From positions 4,464,001-4,528,000 of the forward strand of contig JAFEKR010000001.1 of NCBI GenBank assembly GCA_019022495.1: 64,000 nt of DNA, read 5' to 3'. Origin of the DNA: Epichloe hybrida. Lineage: Eukaryota; Ascomycota; Sordariomycetes; Hypocreales; Clavicipitaceae. The notes beneath the pieces are model-generated. The model was not told the DNA's origin. It saw only the letters and a program-made list of their open reading frames with translations, and ran no database searches. Each line of letters starts with the position of its first letter. Position 1 is the first letter of the stretch. Below, in pieces: positions 56,389 to 64,000 of the stretch. The translations under genes were made by a program, and so were the position numbers.

Positions 56389-57403
56389 GCTCTCGAGTCG
56401 TTGGGGGTTTGAACAGACATGGGGATGAGGCAAGGGGCACGCACGGCAAGTGGAGAGGCCAAAGCGAGGGAGAGAAGAGGTCAAGATCACAGGCGGCATA
56501 CGGAGAAGACGGGAATGGCTGGGAAAACCCGCAGTGGCGTTACGGTGGTGAGGGACTTTTTTTTTTTTTTGGGTTGTTGTTGTCGTCGTCGTCTGGAGCA
56601 TGGCGGTACTGTCACGATTTTAGTCTTCTCTTTGTCAAACTGCATACATTGTTTTTGTGAATGGTGAATGGGGGTGTGATTTGGTGCGCGGGGGGACATG
56701 GCAGCGTTGAGGCCCGAGGGTGAAGTGAAGCCCATGATGGAGTACCTAGATACCTAGGTAAGAACTCGATAACTCGTGGGAAATCAGGAGGCGTGTCTAG
56801 ATGACATGATGGTTCCACTTTTATGACACGAATTAAAGCGAGTTAGCCGCTCGAGGCAGTCCGTCTCCCGAACCACCATCCATCCCGTCGACGTCCACGG
56901 CCTCGAGGAACTTGAACCCCGGGCACGCATGCCTTTTCTGCCTTTCGTGATTCCGGTTCTCGTACCGTTTGAAGTCCCCTTGCTCTCTCTTCTCCTTTCT
57001 TCGTGAATGAATCTCCGTACTTGTTCGTCTGGCAAGCCAGAATGGCAGTTGGATGGACCGCCGGTGTAGATGGCGTGGCGGCTGACGATGATGAGGTAGG
57101 TACCTGGGTTGATGCTGGCGTGCTCATGGTTAAGTGGACGAGGTGGGAGAGGGTTGGAGTGGGCATTACGTGGTTGGTGCGGAGAGTGGCTGGTTTGATG
57201 GCAGACGACGCGGTTTGCGCTGCTGGTCGTGACGAAAAGAAGATGATATTGCAGCATAGCTGGCCCTTTCTACGCCATGCCAATCAGAGGCTTATATGCT
57301 TCATTCCCCCCTCTTGTACAAGGCACGGGCAATGTATAGTACAAAAGTAGTTTCCACCCACCTGATTTTTGCATCGTATGCTCAACGCCACCACCGCTCG
57401 TTC
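56389..57403. other. Convergent spacer with a possible gene relic
   Basis: 3' flanks of Ice2 and dihydrofolate synthetase, about 1 kb. The minus strand holds coding-like segments listed separately. Confidence 0.4.
56833..57127 (-). pseudogene. Possible gene relic, DUF218-like start and unassigned tail
   Basis: On the minus strand, near 57045-57110, a run of C-ended codons reads TYLIIVSRHAIYTGGPS, close to the start of fungal DUF218 (YdcF-like) proteins (LIIVCCHAIYTGGP). In another frame, 57020-56833 reads KRYENRNHERQKRHACPG and continues with equally coding-like codons to a TAA. A full DUF218 protein of about 250-300 residues does not fit the space, no ATG is in frame with the first piece, and no intron joins the pieces convincingly. 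This suggests a truncated or decayed gene, but it could be two real exons that I cannot join. Confidence 0.25.
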
Positions 57404-59398
57404 TCATCCCTCTTGCGAGTCTGTCCTTGAGCGCCGTCTCGTCCAACTGCTGCGCCCATGGTCTTTTGCATCTGGCTGTCCAGAACGGCCGGACCCGCGA
57501 CTTTGTGGCCCACGCTGTCTGGTGGCATGTTCCGATTCGCCCGCCATTTTCTCGTCGTCGTCCTTTTCATCGTCGGGCAGGAGGGCTGTGATTCTTTTCT
57601 TCGTCTTCTCTGGCGTGCCGAAAATCTCCTCGTGGCTCATGTATTTCTTGTCGCCGTCCACGGTATGCCCGCGTATTTTGAACATGGCCCTGTTGTAAGC
57701 TTGTAAGTGCTGTTGGTGCCTGGTTTCGAGACCTTGCAAGGTTTGGGAGAGCGCGGCGTCGTCACCTCCTCCTCCTCCAAGGTCGTTTTTTACGCTGCGG
57801 ATCGCTTGCCGGTACCCGTCGGCCTGTTTCTGGTGATGGGCAGCTGTCTGCTGAAGCTTGCGGATTCTTTCAGGTACTGATGGCGATGTCGGCCTGGCCC
57901 CCCGGAAGATGGGGCTGTTCGCGGGGGAGAGACGCCAATGTCTTCGGGCTTGCTTGAACTCCCTGGCCTCTTCGGATGTCAGTGGTCTTTCTCGGGACAG
58001 CTGGACGTAGCGCCAGAGTTGAGACCGACCTGGGCGCCTCGTCTTGATCTTCCTGCTCGGTTCCACCCCTTGCATCTTGTAAAACTCCCGTACCATGTAC
58101 AGGCTTCCCGTGACGACTACTGGCCCTTCTCCAGCGCGACTGCACGCCCACTGCACGCCCGCGCCGATGCTGGCGTCGCCATCATAAATCCGTGATTCAT
58201 CTGTAATGACCTGGGCGGCCACAGAACGACCAAGATCGGCCGGAGCCGGTGGCGGATCGCTGGGACCCTGGGTGTATTCGACAAAGGCGAGGTTATCTTG
58301 TGGGCGAATCAACGTTTCAATCATGCTGGAAAAGGGCTTCGACTTGCTCGACGAAAGTCCCATGACCCAAGTAACTGGCTCATCCCCTTTACGACAGGTG
58401 CCGTCGACATGTTTTGCCAACGCTTCCACCCCAAGCATATTATGCGCCCCATCCACGAGAAGCGGTTTCTCTCGGAGGCCACCGGTCAGTTGCGACACTC
58501 TGACATGCTCCATCCTCCCTGGCAGCTGCGGTTTCATCGATAGTAGTTTGTTCACGTCAATCCGCAGGTTTGGGAATAATTTTCGGAAAGCCAGGGTTGC
58601 GCAAAGTAGGTTTTGCTGCTCATAGTCTTGCAGGTCGAACCTTTTCCGGTCGAGATCCTCGATCAGAGGCAGCGCTTTGGAAGAAAGATTGATCTGCGTC
58701 CCGACCGATTGCGCATGTTCCCGGAGCACGTCCATGACGGACGAGGGATTCGAGTGATCGACGATACAAGGCACTCCTGGTCGCATGATACCGGCCTTGA
58801 CTTTGGCAATTTCCTCGATGGTATTGCCGAGATATTCTTGATGATCGAGGTCAATCTTGGATATGACGGTGACAGCCTTTTGCTTCATGGCATTGGTCGC
58901 GTCCGTAGCGCCGCCCATGCCCACCTCGACGATGCCGTATTGCACGTTCATCTTGTTGAACACACGAAAAGCAGCTGCAGTCTCGAGTTCAAACGGCGTC
59001 AGGTCTCCGGGATCCTCCCCAGAGGCAAATGTCCAGCCCGAGGCGACTCGTTTGTAGGCCCCTTCTACATGTTTGAGCTCCATCTCATGCATGCGCTTAT
59101 TCACATACAGGCCATTGATTGTGATGCTATTGTGACGCTCTGGCAAGGCGGGTGAGATGTATGTGCCGTGACTTATACCAGAGAGCTTGAACATGCCAGC
59201 AAGCAGAGCACATATTGAGCCCTTGCCGTTTGTGCCTCCAACATGAACGCCGATCCATCTCTGGTCGTCGGGCACAACGCGGCTGATGCGCTCTAGCCCA
59301 AGCTTGATGTTGCGATGTGCCGTGGCAGCTTGTTTCTGCGCGGGGATGACGGCCCTGATGCGGGCCAGAGCCCGTTGGATGTCCTTGGCAGCCGGCAT
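57404..59398 (-). CDS. fol3: Dihydrofolate synthetase (folylpolyglutamate synthase family), long C-terminal extension
   Basis: Single exon of 664 residues. The ATP-binding loop is HVGGTNGKGSI (residues 52-62). Other Mur-ligase hallmarks are the Thr/Ser-Pro block GTYISPALPERHNSI, IVEVGMGGATDATN, ISKIDLDHQEYLGNTIEEIA and LLVDGAHNMLG. Domains run from ~1 to 440, comparable to yeast Fol3 (about 430 residues), which ligates glutamate to dihydropteroate to make dihydrofolate. The last ~220 residues are an extra polar segment with a coiled-coil part (RKLQQTAAHHQKQADGYRQAIR) and an Arg/Ser-rich end; no domain is recognised there. The extension keeps one frame without stops, so it is probably translated. 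Confidence 0.93.
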   Translation of the reverse strand: MPAAKDIQRALARIRAVIPAQKQAATAHRNIKLGLERISRVVPDDQRWIGVHVGGTNGKGSICALLAGMFKLSGISHGTYISPALPERHNSITINGLYVNKRMHEMELKHVEGAYKRVASGWTFASGEDPGDLTPFELETAAAFRVFNKMNVQYGIVEVGMGGATDATNAMKQKAVTVISKIDLDHQEYLGNTIEEIAKVKAGIMRPGVPCIVDHSNPSSVMDVLREHAQSVGTQINLSSKALPLIEDLDRKRFDLQDYEQQNLLCATLAFRKLFPNLRIDVNKLLSMKPQLPGRMEHVRVSQLTGGLREKPLLVDGAHNMLGVEALAKHVDGTCRKGDEPVTWVMGLSSSKSKPFSSMIETLIRPQDNLAFVEYTQGPSDPPPAPADLGRSVAAQVITDESRIYDGDASIGAGVQWACSRAGEGPVVVTGSLYMVREFYKMQGVEPSRKIKTRRPGRSQLWRYVQLSRERPLTSEEAREFKQARRHWRLSPANSPIFRGARPTSPSVPERIRKLQQTAAHHQKQADGYRQAIRSVKNDLGGGGGDDAALSQTLQGLETRHQQHLQAYNRAMFKIRGHTVDGDKKYMSHEEIFGTPEKTKKRITALLPDDEKDDDEKMAGESEHATRQRGPQSRGSGRSGQPDAKDHGRSSWTRRRSRTDSQEG

Positions 59399-60183
59399 GA
59401 TGAGCGAGGAGTAAAAGGGTCACGACAAGAAGAAGCAAGAGGCCCCCTCGATCAAGCTGGCACGCGGGCGGCCGTCGGGCTATGAAGAATGAGGTGAGCA
59501 CCGCATGAATGAATGGCAGCAAAGGCTCGACAGATGCTGCGTCGCTTATGCAGGTCTGAATAAAGTTGCGGTTAAAAGAACTGATGATGGGTTGACCAAA
59601 GCGAGCAAGCACAGCCACAGAAACTACATGTACGGATCCGTTGTACATATGTACTGCCTTGTGCACCGTATCAGCCACAGGCTAAAGGATAGGAGTCCCG
59701 CATGTGCGCCACAGCCAGCCAAGCCAGCAGGCGGCGGGTAGGGTGCAGCGCGTGGCACCATTACGGCGTGCCTCCCCGGCTCTCCCATCCCAAACTCTTG
59801 CAATCCATCTCCGCCTCTGTCAACGCCTCTGTCAACGCCTCTGTCAAAACCTCTTCCCCCATCGTCTCCGTCACGCCCTGCGCGTCGTATCGCGAGTCTG
59901 CCTTGTTCTCTCGGTACTTATCGGCTCTGCGTTTTGTCCCGCTGATCCCTGTTGAATCGTGTCTTTCGTTCTTCTTCTCGGCTCTTTTTCTCTCCCAGCC
60001 ATAGCCTGTTTTGTCTTGGTCGCATTGGATTTTCTGCAACTGCGACACGGTTCATCTCCATCGTGAATAGCCGCCATCCAACTATCACGCCCGTCAGCCA
60101 CTGCCCACCTGCGCATATCGCGTCGCGACTCGTTCATTCAACTGCATCCTCCCAGGTGTCCCACTGCTGTACTCCGAGACACC
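59399..60183. other. Divergent promoter region with a 12-bp repeat
   Basis: Shared upstream region of dihydrofolate synthetase and the conserved hypothetical gene. The array at 59813-59848 is three units of GCCTCTGTCAAC (last unit GCCTCTGTCAAA). Confidence 0.6.
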
Positions 60184-62221
60184 ATGGGCCTTCCGTAAGT
60201 TCTCTTTCTTCTTGTACTACTTGATGCCTAAATGGCCTCAGATCGTAGGCAGCTGTATCGCGGCGATACGTCGCCCGCACTGAATTCGATGCATCATTGC
60301 CAACCCCCACGACATTGTTTCTGTTGCTATGTTCTGCATCGTTTTTTGGACGCCCTTTTGCGCAATGGCACGCTTTCGTGTAATTCCTGTCCCCACATAA
60401 GAAACGTAGAGTCAAATGTCTAGTGTCGCGTTTGTACCCGCGAGAGCAATAAGCCTATTCCATCCCCAGATCACGCACCAGCCGTCGATCCTCAACGTTA
60501 CTGACAGGTCTCCATGCTTCAGACTATTCGTTGAGCCAGCTAAGCCTGTCTCGTCAAACAAGAATTCCGCCAAGGACGGTACAATTTACCCTTCACACCA
60601 CCCCGAACTGCGAAGTCCCGCCAGTCGATCAGAGATTCGCGACCGTCGCAATGGCATCAGACGTGCCGGCGTGCGCATCTATGGTCCAATGCAACGGACC
60701 GCCCGAAACTCACGCGATCGTTCTCTTCCTTGGGTCGAATCTCCACGAGAGCAGGACCGAGCTGATGCTTCAGCGACAGACCGTCGATCTGGAATGTTTC
60801 GCGAAGCATTACGGGAGATGACAGGAAGTGACCATCGTCGCAGAGAACGACTCGAAGAACGCATGAGCTCTCTCTTCGGCGCCAACTGGCGAGGCTCCCT
60901 CCTCCCCCTCCTCCTCCCCTCCTCCTCCTCCGCCTCCGCCTCCTGGAGCGGGAGAACCCGAAAACATGACGGAGGGCGTTGATCTAGGATGGTGGTCGGT
61001 TGAGCCTCCGCTGCCTCCGCCTCGAGCTGGACGTTCAGAACGCGTAAGTGAAACAAAGCCATTCGACATTTTTAGGGAGCAACCGTGGAAATTCTGCTAA
61101 CGGACGAATAGCAGCAAACGGCAGCTTCTGAGTACGCCGCGGGGCGACATTCACCCGATTATGAATCTTCAACGACACTCCCCTCGTTGTTCGGAAGACC
61201 AGTGACCAGAGTGGAAACAACGCTGCCACGCGTCGTACCTCTGGCCACGCGAGATCGGCCGAGTCCTCGTCTGGGAAACATGGCCACAAATCAGCCTCGC
61301 CTGGTGCGCAGCCTCTCTGCTCGGCAACAGATGCCCGCACAGCGTGGTGCAAGAGGCGTCGATGGCCTTGGTGACAGAGACAGAAGCTTGAGTCCGGAGG
61401 TGTGGGATACGCTCTTGTCAACGCTAACACCAGATCCTCAACCGCCGAGTGCTGGTTCTTCATTCGCCTCGGTGGCGGCGTCGCAGACGGCTGGTCCATC
61501 GTCTGGCACTGGCACACCGACTACTGCGCCCGGCATTGTCGATGAAGTACAGGTGGAAACCGTGTGCGAGTCTGGTTGCGAATGCTCGGACAACGAAATG
61601 GACACGGCTGACTACGAACATCCCGACTATCTCCGAATTCGTCGGCGCCGACAGGAAGTAAGAGACGGACAGGTCCGGGATCTCATCACCAGTCGTGTTC
61701 CTGACTACAACCTCGACGGCATGTCAGAGCCATACCTCGGCAACATGGGCAGCATGGATACGGAGCCTTTCTCCATGGTCGCTGTACCCTCTTCGCAAAG
61801 GACGAGAAACCCGGGCGAGAGCCGTGCAACCAGACGAATCAACACACCAAATGGATCCCTCACAATCTACGAATCCACAATGAGGCTACCCCCCTCGGCT
61901 GATTCCTCTCAGCAGTCAGCTTCCCGCTCTACTCAGCATCCGACTTGGGATGAACCACTACCTCCTCGACAAGGCGTCTCCACCCAAGAAGGGCGCATTG
62001 CCGTTGATGAACCACGGCAAAACCAAGAAGAGACAGTCACGTCGGCCGGTCCCTCTCCCGCGGAAGACGACTGGGCTGGCATGCAACGCATCGTGCGCAG
62101 CCTCGCGCGGAGAGAGGACATTCCTGACGGATGGTGGGCTGAGGCGGGCCTCAGCCGTATCCTCCGGCAAGGAGCCAGTAGTTTGAACCAAAATGGCAGT
62201 CGAAGCCATGACATGTTTTGA
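60184..62221 (+). CDS. Conserved hypothetical protein (starts MGLPLF), frame broken at ~60.9 kb
   Basis: Proposed exons are 60184-60194, 60523-61043 and 61112-62221. The tiny first exon gives MGLP and joins LFVEPAKPVSS, a start I associate with an uncharacterised Pezizomycotina family. The protein is polar and Arg/Ser/Pro-rich, with no domain recognised; a conserved-looking end is DDWAGMQRIVRSLARREDIPDGWWAEAGLSR. Exon lengths sum to 3n+1: the frame read up to FGANWRG (about 60895) differs by one from the frame PPPPPGAGEPENM read after about 60920. No GT-AG intron fits between them, so one base appears to have been gained or lost in the C/T-rich tract 60893-60945. This is either an assembly error or a true frameshift. 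The 328-bp first intron is unusually long. Confidence 0.7.
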
Positions 62222-62340
62222 TTGAACCACAAACAAGAAAAGGGGGCTGTCAGATGCTCATGCTCCAATGAAATCATCAGTGGGAGGATGTTTCTTTCCT
62301 TGGGCCCATTCGCCGAAGACGGAGCATTGGAAACCGTGTA

Positions 62341-62583
62341 ATGCATGTGGAGGACGGCGATGGGGTGCCAGGTGTATTTATACAGTCGCCTCATGTGAAC
62401 AGCAGCGAGGGCCAGATGTTGATGGGTGTGTTTGACGCTCTTGGTTTCCCGGGCGCATTGAAAAGTAAAATTAGCGCGTATGCACGATTGGCCAACGGCA
62501 GCTTGGTTTTGCAGTCGACGATTTGGCATGATGCGAATGGAACGCGGCCAGCAGTAATGGAGCCACTTGATATTGATAAATAA
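62341..62583 (+). CDS. Small open reading frame of unknown reality
   Basis: An 80-codon ATG-started frame, 120 bp downstream of the preceding stop, with protein-like composition (GQMLMGVFDALGFPGALKSK, YARLANGSLVLQ). No family is recognised and third-position bias is weak. It may be 3' UTR sequence. Confidence 0.18.
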   Translation: MHVEDGDGVPGVFIQSPHVNSSEGQMLMGVFDALGFPGALKSKISAYARLANGSLVLQSTIWHDANGTRPAVMEPLDIDK

Positions 62584-62813
62584 TGCAAGGTCCTTGCCCC
62601 CCTCTCAGCCTCGGGCAGATGCTTGTTTAAACGTAATTTTCCAACTCCCGGATTGTCAGGATTGCACGGAGTACAAAAACGGGATCGAATCTGGGGACCC
62701 TCGTGGATGTTCGGCTCCACCCACTTGACATGTCTTGCCTGCATGTGGAATCAGGACCACAGACCACCACACACAGACCACACAGAGACCACTCATGCAA
62801 CACTGTCGTCATG

Positions 62814-62862
62814 GCACAAGGGCACAAGGGCACGAGGGCACGAGGGCACGAGAGCACAAGGA
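62814..62862. repeat. 9-bp tandem repeat (GCACAAGGG/GCACGAGGG)
   Basis: Five units head to tail: two GCACAAGGG, two GCACGAGGG and one GCACGAGAG, then a partial copy. Confidence 0.88.
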
Positions 62863-63036
62863 CGGCTAAAACGCTTGTCGATCATGACCTCTGAAGAAGT
62901 AAACACTGCACGTATCATTCACCTTTTGTCTTGTTTCTGGGCCTCTCAAAGCTGTCCTGTGCTGCCATTGAAGAAGCACCAAATTGTTTCGTTGACTCTC
63001 AGGGGCCCCCATGACTGACTCAACATAATCATCTTG

Positions 63037-63144
63037 ACACTGACTACACTGACCGCACTGACCGCACTGACCGCACTGATTGCACTGATTGCACTGATTG
63101 CACTGATTGCACTGATTGCACTGATTGCACTGATTGCACTGATT
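63037..63144. repeat. 9-bp tandem repeat (CTGACCGCA then CTGATTGCA)
   Basis: About three to four units of CTGACCGCA pass into eight units of CTGATTGCA, roughly 100 bp in all. It has the same 9-bp period as the arrays at 18.25 kb and 62.8 kb. Confidence 0.92.
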
Positions 63145-64000
63145 CGCGCCGGGCAAGCAGGGCGCCCGGGGCAGTGTTGCTTTTGCGGCTAGCAGGTCTC
63201 GATGTTAACTACAGTGGGTGTACAGTGACAGCATGACAGGCCTTGACTGCCCCCCTTCGCAGCTGCCTCAAGTCAACCAAGTCAACCCCGGCCGCAAGCC
63301 ACCGCCTGTAACTGCCCGTCGAGGCCGCACCACACCAGCCAGACAACGCCGGCAGCTGGTCGCTTCAATGTTCCATGTTGTGTATGCGGCGTCCACCTCC
63401 TGCTCCCTCCATAATAATAACAGCCGCCGTCCCATTCCATCCCGTCTCTATCCCGACGCAACCCCCGTTCTCTTGGACCGGGCCTCATCTCTCGTCCGGC
63501 GGCCTTGCTTCCTTTCACCACTCTCGCCCCGAACCTTTTATTAATTTCGTACCCAGGTCATTCTGGTATGGTCATTGGTGCGTGACGTCCCCTCACTCCC
63601 CTCATGTCGCGATGCACTTGGGAATGCCTCGCTCGCACTCGCCCCTCTCTACCAGACTTTGTTGGTGGAGTTCCGACTAAATTATACGCAGTAGTTTCCG
63701 TCTTCCTTCCTTCCTTCCTTCCTTCCGTTCCTCACGACCTCGAGTGCTACCTCTCAGCGATATTCTTCTGCGCGGAGCCTTGTGCTGCTAGGCCGTTTGT
63801 TTGGATTCTTGGCGGTTGTCGATAAAGCTTGAAGCTTGTTTTTGTATCAACTGTACGCAAGGCTCTGTTTCTCCATTCTAGATCAGACTGCGGTCACATT
63901 TTGCCCGATTCGTTGCTGGGAACTCGAAACAATCAGGTGGCTCATGAGCTTGGGATGCAACCATCTTCGTTCGGCTTTCGACTTCACTACCGCCGTCACC

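Larger units (their letters stand above)
62584..64000. other. Repeat-rich region and probable promoter of a gene beyond the window
   Basis: No supportable gene. Two 9-bp arrays are listed separately. From 63200 the sequence becomes pyrimidine-rich, with a TTCC run (63704-63725) like a fungal 5' UTR or promoter; a gene may start to the right of the window. Confidence 0.45.

Noticed and set aside
62640..62760. Minus-strand T-arm-like GATTCGATCCC near 62683 and a long open frame
   Set aside because: No anticodon arm or acceptor pairing; the open frame shows no coding bias or family match.
18041..63144. CRISPR-like arrays
   Set aside because: The tandem units are directly adjacent with no spacers; these are minisatellites in a eukaryotic genome.
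63037..63156. Cys-Asn-Gln repeat protein on the minus strand of the 9-bp array (QCNQCNQCN)
   Set aside because: Any 9-bp array is open in several frames; there is no flanking coding sequence or start context.

Overview
The window is nuclear DNA of a filamentous ascomycete, most likely a sordariomycete of the order Hypocreales. Genes are split by short introns (about 50-110 bp) with GTRNGT-type donors and CTRAY branch sites. The proteins are typical of Pezizomycotina: class II hydrophobins, an HsbA surface protein, a CFEM/PTH11-type receptor, a GtaA-type glutaminase and a C1-containing Bzz1. Genus is not decidable by eye; the surface-protein content would fit an insect- or plant-associated or mycoparasitic species, which is inference. 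I see no transposon, tRNA, rRNA or CRISPR array.

Layout. 0-6.9 kb is housekeeping: a PNUTS/Ppn1-like protein phosphatase-1 scaffold, translin, and a U2 spliceosomal snRNA gene on the minus strand. 7.6-23.9 kb is gene-poor and devoted to the cell surface and outside: two class II hydrophobins, a secreted sedolisin (S53) protease, an HsbA-type wall protein, a secreted glutaminase and a CFEM-domain seven-helix receptor, separated by empty spacers of up to about 4 kb rich in short tandem repeats. 26.6-35.3 kb carries two MFS transporters around a C2H2 transcription factor. From 35.6 kb on the window is again dense housekeeping: Bzz1 (actin/endocytosis), a YCII-like protein, a UPF0662/Cub1-like protein, ribosomal stalk P1, a UBA-UBX protein, VAP/Scs2, sphingolipid delta-4 desaturase, an amino-acid transporter, Ice2 and dihydrofolate synthetase, plus a conserved hypothetical gene whose reading frame is broken by one base in a C/T-rich tract.

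How the genes may work together. The 7.6-23.9 kb block could act jointly at the hypha-environment interface: surfactant coats, a surface-binding protein, protein and glutamine breakdown, and a receptor. The TATA boxes in front of at least four of these genes suit inducible expression. Scs2, the desaturase and Ice2 all act at the ER membrane but lie on different strands with their own promoters, so this is proximity, not an operon. All exon boundaries were read by eye and checked by reading-frame arithmetic; coordinates given for genes span start to stop codon and include introns. I found no convincing new multi-gene system; the strongest unusual signals are the U2 gene, the broken frame at 60.9 kb, a GC-AG intron in the Bzz1 gene, and related 9-bp repeat arrays 45 kb apart.
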